Source: Microlunatus lacustris (lineage in GTDB: Bacteria > Actinomycetota > Actinomycetes > Propionibacteriales > Propionibacteriaceae). Taken from it: a stretch of DNA of 64,000 nucleotides. Where the stretch lies: positions 62,001 to 126,000 of the forward strand of contig BAAAJN010000003.1 in NCBI GenBank assembly GCA_039527025.1, in the 5' to 3' direction. The notes beneath the pieces are model-generated. The model was given only the letters and a program-made list of their open reading frames with translations. It had not been told where the DNA came from and did no database searches. Shown piece by piece: positions 15,321-23,711 of this stretch; positions within the stretch are counted from its first letter, which is position 1, and each line of letters opens with the position of its first letter. The position numbers and the translations under genes were made by a program.

Positions 15321-18269
15321 CTAGGCCATCCGGGCCCGGACCCGGCCCTCCACCACCTCCTGCAGCAACGCCACCGTCGCCGGGTCGAGGTCCACGCCGA
15401 GCCGACGCGCCTGCCCCGCCAGTTGCAGGGTCAGCCGCTCGGTCTCGGTCGCGTTGCCGGCGCGGTGCTCGGTGCGGATCCGCGCCGCCAGCAGCAGCTC
15501 GTCACCGGGCGCCGCCACCAGGGCGCGGGCGGCGGCCCACCGAGCCAGCCCGAGGTCGCCGCCGTCCAGCGCCCGCCCAGTCAGCTCCACACCGACGTCG
15601 CGGAGGCAGGAGATCATGTCGGTCCGCAGCTCCTCAGCCCAGTGCCACTGGCCAGGCGCGGCGTCCGCCAGCGGGGCCCCGCGGAGGAGCTGGAGGACCG
15701 CCCGCAGGGCCTCGTCACCAGACCGGTTGACCCCTCCCGCGGTGAGGATCTGCACCTGCTGCCAGTCGGAGCTGACGGCAGGGTGCAGCGTGATCCGACC
15801 GGTGTAGGCGTCGGGCAGGTAGGGATCGCCGGCTGTGTCGGCGCCCAACCAGGTGCGGAGGCGGCTCATGTTGGAGCGGCGGGTCCCCTCGGCGACGGCG
15901 AGCGCCGAGGCCATGTCGCGGGCCGTCCGACCGGGGTGCTCGAGCAGCCACCCGCAGTACTCCAGGCACTGCTTCGCCGCCCGCGGCGGTGGGGTGCCGG
16001 CTGCGCCCAGCAGGTCGACCGGTCCGAGGACGAGCAGGGTCGGGTGGTCGACGCGCGCGTCGGCGGCCAGTGCCGCGGCCGCCCGGATCGCCACCACCTC
16101 GTCCCCCTCCCCTCTCGTCTCTGCTGACCAGCCGCCGAACCGCTTGCCCAGGTAGGTGACGTTGTCCGGGGGCGGTTCGGGCTCGGCGACCTCGACGTGC
16201 CACCAGGGCGCGGGCGTGGTCCCGGCGCGGCTGGTGGCCTGGACGAGCTCGAGGACACCAGCGGTCTCGGCCGGTGCCAGCGCCTGGGCGGTGAGATCGA
16301 GCCCGACCGGCTCGAGACGGGCCCGCCGCTCGTCCTCGGCCGCATCCGGGCTCGGGCGCAGACGCCAGGGGGCGTCCACCGATCCGACGACCACCGCCGC
16401 TGTGGTGACGTGCGGCTCGGCGCAGACCAAGGCCCGCAGCCGGTCAGCCTGCGCCGAGGTCAGGGGGTGGTCGACCAGGACGACTTCCGGCGCCCACGGC
16501 TCGGCCAGGTCGGGGTCGAGGCGGTGCTGGCCGAGCACGGCGTGCGGCTGGTGCCGACGCTGCTCGGCGGCCCGGCGCTCGAGCCGGTCCAGCAACCCGT
16601 CCACGTCCTCGGTCTGCTCGACGGCGTGCACGCCGAGTGCCTCCGGCAGCCGGGTGTCCCGACCCAGGATCGTCAGCCGCATCTCCTCCGCCCAGGGGGA
16701 GAAGGAGAGCTCGACGGCCAGCGCGGCGAGCACCGGGCGGCCGAGGTCGCCCTCCTCCCCGAGCTGGAGCAGCCGCAGCCCCTCGAGGTCGGCGAGCACC
16801 GTCCGATCCTGCGCGTCGTGGCCGAGGGTCACCAGCGTCGGCCAGGGCCGCAGCAGCTCGTCGGCCGCCGGGATCGCCGCCAGGTAGTCCGCGCCGGGCC
16901 GGTCCAGGACCCAGACGTCGCCCGCTCCCCGGACCTCGAACCCGACCGGCGCGGTCTGGGCGGGCGCAGCCAGTCGCAGCTCGATCTGGTCGGGGGCGAG
17001 CAGCACGAGCTGCAGCGCGGGGAGTCGGAGCCCCTGGTCGCGGCAGGCGAGGGCGATCACCCGCAGGGCCTGGTCCAGGGTCCGCAGCGAGAGCGGTCGC
17101 TGCCGGCGACCGAGCGCGGCCTCCAGCGCGACGGTGGCCGGGTCCGGGTGGGCGATCCGGCGACCGACGGGGCGTACTGCCAGCTGACGACGGCGGCGGG
17201 CGGCCAAGCCGGCCAGGAGTCCGGCCGCGAGCAGGCCACCGACGGCCGGAAGGGGCAGCACCTCCTCGACGGCCACCGGTTCTGCAGGCTCGGCAGGTGC
17301 CGGCGTCGCTCGCGGCTCGACCGGGGCTGCCGTCCGGTGAGGGGGCGAGCTCTCCCCGGCGCCAGAGCCGGGCCGAGGTGGCCCTGGTTCGGCGCGTGGC
17401 ACCCGCTCGGCAGGGCGTGACGGCACCGGCGCCTCCGACTCCACCTCAGTCTCGCCCGGCAGCTGCAGCTGCATCCCTGTCTCCAGGAGGTCCGGGTCGT
17501 CGAGGACCATCCGGTTCGCGTCGTACAGCTCCGGCCAGCGGTCGTCGTCCCCCAGCTCGCGCTGAGCGATCGAGCTGAGGCTGTCCCCGCGGCGCACGGT
17601 GACCGACTCCTCGGTCTCAACAGGAGGCGTTGCAGCGGGCCGGACGCCGGGGACCTGCAGCCGCCAGCCAACCTCCAGGCGGTCGGGCCCACCGGTGAGC
17701 CGGTCGGGGTTGGCGGCGGCGATCCGGCGCCAGTCGGGCCCGTTCCCGTAGTAGCGCTCGGCCAACGTCCAGAGGTCGTCACCGGCCTGCACCTCGTGGA
17801 CCACGGCCGACGGGTCGGCGACCGTCGGGGTGGCGCGGGCTGGTGCCTCCGGCGTCCGGTGCTGGTCGACGGGGGACGCCACGGGGCGCGGAACCTGCGC
17901 CTGGGCCACCGGGGGTGGGAGACCCAGGTGGGGCACGGCCGGGGCGACGGCCAGGCTCAGCACCGCGACGACGAGGCCGGCGACCATCCGCTGTGGTCCC
18001 GCCAGCCCGGGCAACCGCACCCGGACCCGGGACCGCGTCACCACCGTGACGAGCTCGGCGAGCACCGAGAGCACCAGCACGCCCCAGGCGAGCCAGGCGA
18101 CCACCGTGATCAGGGCGAGCAGCACCGTCCCGTCGTCGGGACGCAGCAGCACCTGCGGGCTCCAGGTCGTGGGCCAGCGTGCGCCGACGGCGAGCAGCAG
18201 CAGCGGGACACCGGCGACCAACCCCACCAGGAGCAGCAGGGCCCCGACGCCGCGCAGCCACCGGCTCAT
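15321..18269 (-). CDS. Membrane-anchored LysM-BTAD regulator of the Tad locus
   Basis: This 982-residue protein begins with three membrane segments (about residues 5-30, 48-75 and 95-112). Two LysM repeats follow (about 155-205, starting VQAGDDLWTLAERYYG, and 220-265, starting VRRGDSLSSIAQREL). A Pro-rich stretch and another membrane segment (about 335-355) come next. A long cytoplasmic part ends in a BTAD-type domain with winged-helix and TPR-like helices (from about 760). Such proteins are common in actinobacterial Tad loci; LysM would sense peptidoglycan and BTAD would bind DNA or an activator. The ATG at 18269 has the better ribosome binding site (GAGAGGAGG) than the GTG at 18290. A direct-repeat operator lies 64 bp upstream. 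Confidence 0.85.
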   Translation of the reverse strand: MSRWLRGVGALLLLVGLVAGVPLLLLAVGARWPTTWSPQVLLRPDDGTVLLALITVVAWLAWGVLVLSVLAELVTVVTRSRVRVRLPGLAGPQRMVAGLVVAVLSLAVAPAVPHLGLPPPVAQAQVPRPVASPVDQHRTPEAPARATPTVADPSAVVHEVQAGDDLWTLAERYYGNGPDWRRIAAANPDRLTGGPDRLEVGWRLQVPGVRPAATPPVETEESVTVRRGDSLSSIAQRELGDDDRWPELYDANRMVLDDPDLLETGMQLQLPGETEVESEAPVPSRPAERVPRAEPGPPRPGSGAGESSPPHRTAAPVEPRATPAPAEPAEPVAVEEVLPLPAVGGLLAAGLLAGLAARRRRQLAVRPVGRRIAHPDPATVALEAALGRRQRPLSLRTLDQALRVIALACRDQGLRLPALQLVLLAPDQIELRLAAPAQTAPVGFEVRGAGDVWVLDRPGADYLAAIPAADELLRPWPTLVTLGHDAQDRTVLADLEGLRLLQLGEEGDLGRPVLAALAVELSFSPWAEEMRLTILGRDTRLPEALGVHAVEQTEDVDGLLDRLERRAAEQRRHQPHAVLGQHRLDPDLAEPWAPEVVLVDHPLTSAQADRLRALVCAEPHVTTAAVVVGSVDAPWRLRPSPDAAEDERRARLEPVGLDLTAQALAPAETAGVLELVQATSRAGTTPAPWWHVEVAEPEPPPDNVTYLGKRFGGWSAETRGEGDEVVAIRAAAALAADARVDHPTLLVLGPVDLLGAAGTPPPRAAKQCLEYCGWLLEHPGRTARDMASALAVAEGTRRSNMSRLRTWLGADTAGDPYLPDAYTGRITLHPAVSSDWQQVQILTAGGVNRSGDEALRAVLQLLRGAPLADAAPGQWHWAEELRTDMISCLRDVGVELTGRALDGGDLGLARWAAARALVAAPGDELLLAARIRTEHRAGNATETERLTLQLAGQARRLGVDLDPATVALLQEVVEGRVRARMA

Positions 18270-18332
18270 CCGGCCCCTCCTCTCCCCCACGCCATCAGCC
18301 TGACCGGGCGCCGCCCCCGGCGGAACGCTGCG

Positions 18333-18362
18333 GTGTTGTCCGTCCGGGAGCAGTGTTGTCCG
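18333..18362 (-). promoter_or_regulatory. Direct-repeat operator, two copies 20 bp apart
   Basis: GTGTTGTCCG occurs twice, with starts exactly 20 bp apart, between tadC and the LysM-BTAD gene. The same motif recurs upstream of flp and of the sigma-like gene. On the coding strand it reads CGGACAACAC. Direct repeats about two helical turns apart are how SARP/BTAD-type activators usually bind. Confidence 0.55.
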
Positions 18363-18365
18363 TGC

Positions 18366-19256
18366 TCAGCCACGGAAGATCTTGAGCATCGCCGCGACCA
18401 GGAAGATCAGCCCGAAGACCAGGGCGGGCAGGGTCATGTAGAGCGTCATCCCCTCGGCCTCCGCGCTGGCTCTGATCTGCTCCGAGGTCAGGTGGCCGTC
18501 CCGCAGCTCCTTGACCCGGGCTCGCAGGGCGCCCGACAGCGCGGCCCCGGTCTCGTCCAGCTGCATGACGTCGGCGACGTCCGCCAGCTCGGGCAGGTCC
18601 AGCTGGCCCGCCAGCCGACGGAGCTCGGCGTAGGGCGGCTGCTGCTCCAGACGCGCCCGCTCGAGCGCCGCGCGGACCTGGAGGAAGAGCGGCACCTCGC
18701 TCAGCTGGGCAGCGTTCCACAGCGCCTGCGGGGCGGAGGCGTTGGTGAGCCGCTCGAGCGTGACCAGCTCGATGTAGAGCAGCAGGGCCTCGACCGCGTT
18801 GGAGCGGACCGCTACCGCAGTCCGGCGGAGGAGCAGGTCCGGCACGAAGAACCCGACGACAGCTCCGGCGAGACCGGCAACGGCGGGCAGCGTGCTGAAC
18901 TCACCGGTGAGCCAACCCAGGGTCAGCCCGACGACCGCGGGCAGCACCACCCCGACCACGGCCATCACGGCCTTGTCCGCGTAGAACTCCGCGATCGACT
19001 TGTCCTGCAGCTCGAGCGCCCGGCGCTGCCGCTCCGTGAGCGGCACCGGCGACCGCCGGTACAGCGCAGCGCCGAGACGTTCCGAGCGGCTGGTCACGGG
19101 TCCGGCGTCGCGGCGTCGGTCGGGTCCGTGACCGACCTCGCCCACGCGTTCCAGCGCCGCTTCGAGCTGAGGCGCGCTCGGCACCGCGGCGGCGACCAGC
19201 GCGACCAGGCCGGCCGCCAGCAGGGCCCCGGCGAACAGCACGAGCGCGAAGGTCAC
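18366..19256 (-). CDS. TadC-like pilus assembly membrane protein (locus 1)
   Basis: The 296-residue protein belongs to the type II secretion system F family. It has an N-terminal membrane helix, a pair of helices around residues 95-145 (VMAVVGVVLPAVVGLTLG and onward), a cytoplasmic helical domain (about 150-260, EALLLYIELVTLERL) and a final helix LPALVFGLIFLVAAMLKI. It would form the inner-membrane platform of the Flp pilus with TadB. The GTG start overlaps the tadB stop (GTGA). Confidence 0.87.
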   Translation of the reverse strand: MTFALVLFAGALLAAGLVALVAAAVPSAPQLEAALERVGEVGHGPDRRRDAGPVTSRSERLGAALYRRSPVPLTERQRRALELQDKSIAEFYADKAVMAVVGVVLPAVVGLTLGWLTGEFSTLPAVAGLAGAVVGFFVPDLLLRRTAVAVRSNAVEALLLYIELVTLERLTNASAPQALWNAAQLSEVPLFLQVRAALERARLEQQPPYAELRRLAGQLDLPELADVADVMQLDETGAALSGALRARVKELRDGHLTSEQIRASAEAEGMTLYMTLPALVFGLIFLVAAMLKIFRG

Positions 19257-20125
19257 CGCTCCACTCCGACCAGGATCCGTGGGCGCTCACGTTGCTGGGC
19301 CTTGCGCCGCATCAGCAGCAGCGACCCGACGTAGGCCAGCAGCAGGACGCTCAGCACCAGTTGGCCGAACCCCGTCCGGTAGGCGGCGAAGAAGTCCGGG
19401 GAGACCGCGAAGGCGACCAGCAGGGTGCCGAGCGAGATGACCGTGACCTGCCGGACCACGACGTAGGGCTTGGAACGCTCCACCTCGATGGCCCGGCGTC
19501 CCTGCAGGGTCGCCTGCAACGAGTCGGCCAGCGCCGCCAACGTGACCGACGCGCCGTTGGTCCCCCGGTTGGCCGCCAGGATCAGGGCGGCGAGGACGGC
19601 GTCGGCGTCCGGGGAGTCCAGGGCGTCGGCCATCCGCAGCAGGGCACTCCGGGTGTCCCACCGGTTGTTCAGCCGGGCCACCAGGGTGTCCACGTCGTCC
19701 ACGAGCAGCGGCGGCGCGGTCCGGCGGGAGATCCGCAGGGCGTCGGTGATCGACTTCCCGGTGGCCAGCGTGGCGCTCAACGAGCGCACCCAGCGGTCGA
19801 GAGCCTCGAGCAGGGCGATGTCTCGCGGCCGGGGCACGCTCAGCAGGTAGGGCAACCCGAGGGCGAGCGTGGGGGCCAGGGGCAGGGCGATCAGCCAGCC
19901 GGTGGCGGCCGCGACGCCGGTGCCGACGACCAGGCTGACTGCGAGCACGACGTCGCGCCGCCGGCCCCGGGCGCCGGTCGGGCGGCGGCTCCAGTGGGCC
20001 CAGCCGGCCGCCAGCGACGTCGCGCGCGCGGTCCGCGGCGGTGGCTCGCGGCGCTGCAACCCGGCCACCAGCAGCCAGAGCCCGCCCAGGAGCAGCAGCC
20101 CCGCCAGGGCGGCCACCGACGTCAC
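19253..20125 (-). CDS. TadB-like pilus assembly membrane protein (locus 1)
   Basis: This 290-residue T2SSF-family protein has an N-terminal helix (LAGLLLLGGLWLLVAG), a central helix pair (about 65-105), a cytoplasmic domain (LATGKSITDALRISRRTAP and onward) and two C-terminal helices. It is the second half of the platform with TadC. The GTG at 20125 was chosen because it overlaps the tadA stop and precedes the first helix; longer starts run into tadA. It is intact although tadA just upstream is split. Confidence 0.87.
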   Translation of the reverse strand: MTSVAALAGLLLLGGLWLLVAGLQRREPPPRTARATSLAAGWAHWSRRPTGARGRRRDVVLAVSLVVGTGVAAATGWLIALPLAPTLALGLPYLLSVPRPRDIALLEALDRWVRSLSATLATGKSITDALRISRRTAPPLLVDDVDTLVARLNNRWDTRSALLRMADALDSPDADAVLAALILAANRGTNGASVTLAALADSLQATLQGRRAIEVERSKPYVVVRQVTVISLGTLLVAFAVSPDFFAAYRTGFGQLVLSVLLLAYVGSLLLMRRKAQQRERPRILVGVER

Positions 20126-20379
20126 CGGGCACCATCCCGACTCCCGCGCCGGGGCAGCGGCCGGCGGAAGGGCAGCAGCTCGGCCTCGAAGTCGGCGTCG
20201 GGGAAGAAGCCGGGCGGCTGCGTGCTGGTGCCCGTGGCCGAGTAGGTCAGGTGGGTGACCGGGCGGCCGTTCTCCGTCGCCCGGGTCACCTGGCGGATCT
20301 CGGAGACGTACCGGCGGCGCACCCCGCCCTTCCAGGTGTCGTCCTGCAGCCGGACGTAGACCAGCAGCGAGATGTTGTG
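20122..20379 (-). pseudogene. TadA C-terminal fragment (tadA split by mobile element)
   Basis: This is the last 85 codons of the first-locus TadA ATPase, beginning at the His codon inside attL and running HNISLLVYVRLQDDTW to the end. The remaining 416 residues lie at the far side of the inserted element. Joined at the shared TG dinucleotide, the two pieces restore YRQIAHNISLLVYV in frame. An ATG at 20385, supplied by element DNA, could start this piece but has no ribosome binding site. The stop overlaps the tadB start, as in an intact operon. Confidence 0.88.
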
Positions 20380-20394
20380 CACCATTCTGGGTTT
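20363..20394. repeat. attL of the tadA element
   Basis: The crossover TG is at 20378-20379. To its right is the element half-site C-ACCAT-TCTG-GGTTT; to its left is the tadA half-site with GAGAT (AGCGAGATGT). The element half mirrors that of attR. Confidence 0.8.
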
Positions 20395-20440
20395 TCGAGG
20401 ACGCGGCGGGCTCCGAGTACCCGCTGACTCCTCGGATGCC

Positions 20441-20479
20441 TCTTCCTGAGATCTTCCTGTGAAGATCGGTCTCTTCCTG
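20441..20479. repeat. TCTTCCTG repeats and palindrome near element left end
   Basis: TCTTCCTG occurs three times (20441, 20452, 20472). The middle copy lies inside a perfect palindrome with arms GATCTTC and GAAGATC and a four-base loop (20450-20467). The surrounding 20395-20634 has no gene. It could hold a promoter or operator for the rightward genes or accessory sites for recombination. Confidence 0.5.
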
Positions 20480-20634
20480 AACGGCTACGCGGCCCCCTTG
20501 GGCGTCTCGCCTGGTCAGGGCGAGATTGGCTCTCAGGATCGACACCGCACGGTGAGCAGCGCCGGCCCTTTCTGTCTCCGTCTAGAGGAGAGGACACTCC
20601 CTCCCCTGCCCGCCGACCGGAAGGAGCCCCCGCC

Positions 20635-20799
20635 GTGCCGAAGACCTGCCCGACCTGCGGGGCCGACGTCCCGGCCGGGAAGCGACGCGACGCGGTCTAC
20701 TGCTCCCGCGAGCACGCCGCGCGCGCCCGAGCCGCTCGACGGACTCGCCTCGCCCGCCTCGGCGCTGAAGTAGCGCGCCTCACCGCCCCGCCGGCCTGA
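20635..20799 (+). CDS. Small zinc-ribbon protein 1 of the element
   Basis: This 54-residue protein has a probable zinc site: CPTC near the start, then YCSREH at about residues 22-27. A basic helical tail rich in Arg and Ala follows (ARAARRTRLARLGAEVARL). The GTG start has a ribosome binding site (GGAAGGAG) eight bases upstream. It is clearly related in layout to the second zinc-ribbon gene of this element. Such proteins probably bind nucleic acid; that is inference. Confidence 0.7.
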   Translation: MPKTCPTCGADVPAGKRRDAVYCSREHAARARAARRTRLARLGAEVARLTAPPA

Positions 20800-20840
20800 G
20801 CCGGCCCCCCTGACTCCGGGCCACCTGTCCCGGAGGAGCG

Positions 20841-21011
20841 ATGGGGTCTCCCGATGCCCTCCCCGGCCTGGACGCCGGGGAGGGCACTCGCCCCCGCCCC
20901 TCATGCCCCGACGCGGACTACTGGCCGCGTCGGAGAGGTCGCAGCGCGCCGCCGGCCGCCTACCCGGCGCGCGCTCCCTCGCCCCCTCTGATCCGAAGGA
21001 CTCCCTCGTGA
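20841..21011 (+). CDS. Possible 56-residue protein
   Basis: The ATG at 20841 follows a good ribosome binding site (CGGAGGAGCG) and the stop overlaps the GTG of the next gene (GTGA), both of which argue for translation. The product is Pro- and Arg-rich (SCPDADYWPRRGRSAPPAA) with no recognised domain. A strong hairpin lies inside the first third, so the region may instead be an untranslated terminator and leader. Confidence 0.4.
   Translation: MGSPDALPGLDAGEGTRPRPSCPDADYWPRRRGRSAPPAAYPARAPSPPLIRRTPS
20856..20885 (+). terminator. 12-bp stem-loop after zinc-ribbon gene 1
   Basis: GCCCTCCCCGGC, a six-base loop and GCCGGGGAGGGC form a perfect stem 57 bp after the first zinc-ribbon gene. It may end a short transcript or act as an attenuator before the replication genes. 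Confidence 0.6.
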
Positions 21012-21212
21012 CCGTGAACGAACTCATCGCCGCCCTCTCGGCGTCACTCCCCGGCACCGCCGGCGACCTCGCCCTGGTCCTCCAGGTGAACGGCGTCCGC
21101 GTGCCCCTGGTCACCGCCGACCGCCTGGCGATCCACGCCGAGCCGCCCGCCGTCGACCCCGAGGGCGCTCTCCGCCCTGGCCGGAACTTCGCCGTCCTCA
21201 CGGATCGCCTGA
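21008..21212 (+). CDS. Small hypothetical protein, natural stop apparently lost
   Basis: The GTG at 21008 overlaps the stop of the preceding short gene. The first 68 codons look genuine (VTVNELIAALSASLPGTAGD, then LALVLQVNGVRVPLVTADRL). In the same frame there is no stop until 22351, through three other genes, which is not credible as protein. A +1 shift near 21200 would end it at the TGA 21210-21212, just before a GC-rich hairpin (21248-21275). I read it as a roughly 67-residue protein with a frameshift, or as a read-through artefact. No family recognised. Confidence 0.45.
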
Positions 21213-21247
21213 GCAGGCCGAGGGCTCCTGGCCCTCTCTCCCTCCGA

Positions 21248-21275
21248 CCGCCCCGAGGCTCCGGCCCCGGGGCGG
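21248..21275 (+). terminator. Stem-loop before zinc-ribbon gene 2
   Basis: CCGCCCCG and CGGGGCGG form an eight-base-pair stem with a 12-base loop, placed between the preceding small gene and zinc-ribbon gene 2. Confidence 0.45.
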
Positions 21276-21318
21276 CTCTCTTCGGCCTCCCTCCGCACGC
21301 AACGGAAACGCCTACCGA

Positions 21319-21549
21319 ATGGACCTCGTCATGCCCTGTTCTGAGTGCGGCCTCCCGTTGCCGACCGAGGACCCCCGCGCCTACCTGTGCTCCGGCCGTT
21401 GCCGTGCCCGTCGGCATCGCCGGCTGGCCGCCGCCAGGGCCGAGCGAGCCCGCTCGCTCCTCCGGGTCCAGACCCGGCTCCTTCTCGCCGAGGCTTCGGA
21501 GGAAGAGATCGCCGCCGTCCTCGCCGAGGTCGAGCGGCTCGTCGGCTGA
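21319..21549 (+). CDS. Small zinc-ribbon protein 2 of the element
   Basis: This 76-residue protein carries CSEC near residue 7 and LCSGRCRARRH near residue 24, a likely four-ligand zinc site. A basic stretch and an acidic C-terminal helix (EASEEEIAAVLAEVERLVG) follow. The layout matches zinc-ribbon protein 1, so the two may be paralogues. The ATG at 21319 is used; an ATG four codons later is an alternative, and neither has a strong ribosome binding site. Confidence 0.65.
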   Translation: MDLVMPCSECGLPLPTEDPRAYLCSGRCRARRHRRLAAARAERARSLLRVQTRLLLAEASEEEIAAVLAEVERLVG

Positions 21550-21629
21550 AGTTCCCGCCTCGCTCACCCCCGCCGCCGGGCGGACTCCCCGGCACCCTCT
21601 CTCCCTTACCTCTAGGAGGTGGCTTCCCT

Positions 21630-22034
21630 ATGACGAAGCCCTCGATCCTCGACGACCTAAGCGTCGTCGAGCAGACCCGTCTACGCGCCTGCGGCCACGG
21701 CCTGACCGGCCGCCGCGTGCGCTCCGACCTCTTCCGCTGCGCCGAGGACGCTTGCTTCGCGGCCCGCCGTCGCGTGCTCGATCACGCCCAGATCTTCAAG
21801 CCCGAGGCCGGCATCGTCGACGATCAGATCCTCGTCGCGGCCGTCTACGCCGACCCGCACGCGATCGCGGAGGACGTCGCCCTCTACGCCGCCGGCTTCA
21901 ACGCCTCGTGGCTCGTCATCCCGCGCCCCGGGATGGGTTGGGTCGTCCTGGCCCGCTCCGCCTCCGCGTCGCTCTTCGTCGCGGTCCTGTCCGCGCACCC
22001 CGACGCCCTGACCGAAGCGGATCTCCCCCGATGA
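21630..22034 (+). CDS. Hypothetical protein coupled to the primase/helicase gene
   Basis: The ATG at 21630 has the strongest ribosome binding site of the element (TAGGAGGTGG). The 134-residue product is soluble and has a first segment with RACGHGLTGRR and FRCAEDACFAARRRVL, whose Cys and His residues could bind zinc. A second segment (LVIPRPGMGWVVLARSA) follows. Its stop overlaps the ATG of the primase/helicase gene (ATGA), so the two are made together. Function unknown. Confidence 0.7.
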   Translation: MTKPSILDDLSVVEQTRLRACGHGLTGRRVRSDLFRCAEDACFAARRRVLDHAQIFKPEAGIVDDQILVAAVYADPHAIAEDVALYAAGFNASWLVIPRPGMGWVVLARSASASLFVAVLSAHPDALTEADLPR

Positions 22035-23711
22035 TGACTTTCGAGGCCCTCGCCGAGATCGTCGGAGCCGACCACGAGCCCGGGGCGACGAACGACTGGC
22101 GCGGCGCTTGCCGCGTTCTGCGATCGACGCCGCTACCTCGCCCTCTCTCCGGCGACGGACGGGACCGCGATCATCCGGTGCATCTCCGGGCAATGCACGC
22201 CGGAGGCGATCGTCGCTTCCTACGGCCTGAGCCTGGACGACTTCGGCACCCGCGCCGAGGACCCGGTCTACGGCGGCCCCGTGCTCGTCGTCACGCACTC
22301 CCTTCCGATCGCCGAGGAGCCCAGCGCGACCCGCTCCCCGTGGGACCCTGAGGACCTCACCGATGTGCTCTCCGGCGACTACACCCCCGAGGAGTCCGTC
22401 GTCCTCCGCCGCGTCGACGGCATCGCTCTCCTGTACGCCGGGAAGACGCACTCCTTCTCGGGTGAGTCCGAGTCCGGGAAGTCCTGGCTCGCTCTCCTGG
22501 CCGCCGCCGAGAGCCTGGGCGAGGGCTCCCGCGTCCTGTTCCTCGACTACGAGAGCGACCGGGCGACCGTCGCCGGTCGCCTGTTGCTCCTCGGCGTCGA
22601 CCGGGACGCCCTCCGTGCCCGCTTCGACTATGTCCGGCCTGAGGGCGACCCGACCGCCTCGGACTTTCTCCGTCCTGCCTTCGACCGCCTCTTGGGCCAG
22701 CGCTACGGCCTCGTCGTGATTGACGGCGTCACGGAGGCTCTCGCGACGTTCGGCTACAACGGCCGCGAGGAGAAGGAGGTCGCCGAGTTCCAGAGCAAGG
22801 TGCCCGACCGCTTCGCGACCCGGACCGGCGCGGCCGTCGTCTCCATCGACCACGTCGTGAAGAGCAAGGACGGTCGAGGCCGCTTCGCCCTGGGGTCCCA
22901 GCACAAACTCGCCGGACTGACCGGCGCGGCCTACATCGTCGAGGCGAAGACCGCGCTCCGGCCCGGGCACGTCGGCATCATCGACGTCCGGATCGCGAAG
23001 GACCGTCCCGGCTGGGTCCGCCAGCACGCCGGGGGCTACCGGGCCAGCGACCGAACCCAGCCCGTAGCCGTCGTCCAGATCGACTCCAGGAACTCCGAGC
23101 GGACGGTCTACACGGTCGCCCTGCCCGAGACGGTCGGCGAGGGCGGCACGGTCAAGCCCTTCCGGCCGACGGTGCTGATGGAGCGCGTCTCGCGCGCCCT
23201 GGAGACCGACCCGGGACTGACGGCGAACAAGATCAAGGAGACCGTCGTCGGCAACGCCTCGGCGATCCTCGACGCCTTGTGCTTCCTCATCGAGGACGGC
23301 CACGTCCGAGCCGACAAGAGCACCCGCTATGCCCATCACCACGTCGTTACGCCCTACCGCGCTCCTCACTTAGACGCCGGAGAGGATCTGTTTGTTCTTC
23401 ACTCTTCGGAGACTGGTGCAGCCGTTCCCCGTCCCCCGTCTATAGACGGGGGAACGACGGGAACGACTGGCGTGCACGAGCCGTTCCCGGGACCCGAGGA
23501 ACGACTGAGGAACGGCCAGGAACGACTGGCGTCTCCCCTTGTCAGCGGCGGTTTGACCGAGGAACGACTGGAGGAACGACCGACCCTCGCAGAGGCCGTT
23601 CCGGCCGTTCCTGAGCGAGGAACGACTGAGGAACGACTGTCCGCTCCCTCGCTCGCCGACCTCGATCTCGCGCCGTCGACGCGCGTGGCTCGATGGGGCG
23701 CGGACCGATGA
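22031..23711 (+). CDS. Primase-like zinc finger / RepA-type AAA helicase, frameshifted
   Basis: Translation should start at the ATG overlapping the previous stop. After 27 codons the frame shifts by one base near 22112; past it the protein continues for about 532 codons. With the shift corrected the start reads as a CHC2-like zinc finger, with Cys at about 27, 30, 50 and 55 (RCISGQCTPEAIVASYGLS). A RecA/RepA-like ATPase follows, with Walker A GESESGKSW (about residue 144) and Walker B LVVIDGV. A small winged-helix region (NKIKETVVGNASAILDALC) and a low-complexity tail come last. It would start replication of the element. If the shift is real, only a helicase from a GTG near 22281 could be made. 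The tail is encoded by an iteron-like repeat array. Confidence 0.75.
23421..23640 (+). repeat. Iteron-like array of GGAACGACTG
   Basis: GGAACGACTG or one- to three-base variants start at 23451, 23460, 23498, 23509, 23519, 23561, 23573, 23619 and 23630. The inverse heptamer CCGTTCC lies at 23422, 23481, 23596 and 23605. A palindrome with arms CCCCCGTC and GACGGGGG around TATA sits at 23433-23452. The copies fall in different reading frames of the gene they lie in, so selection seems to act on DNA, not protein. It is best read as the replication origin of the element, bound by its own initiator. Confidence 0.7.

Noticed and set aside
20370..20374. AGATG five-base direct repeat (also 26538-26542) as the att core
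   Set aside because: It is shared by both junctions, but using it as the crossover gives an asymmetrical attP. The TG dinucleotide four bases to the right gives perfect dyads, so AGATG is likely chance similarity between half-sites.
21011..22351. Long plus-strand frame continuing from the small gene at 21008
   Set aside because: After about 68 codons it becomes Pro/Arg-rich and overlaps three better supported genes in other frames.
23451..23640. CRISPR array
   Set aside because: The repeats are only ten bases, irregularly spaced and lie in a coding frame; there are no spacers or cas genes.
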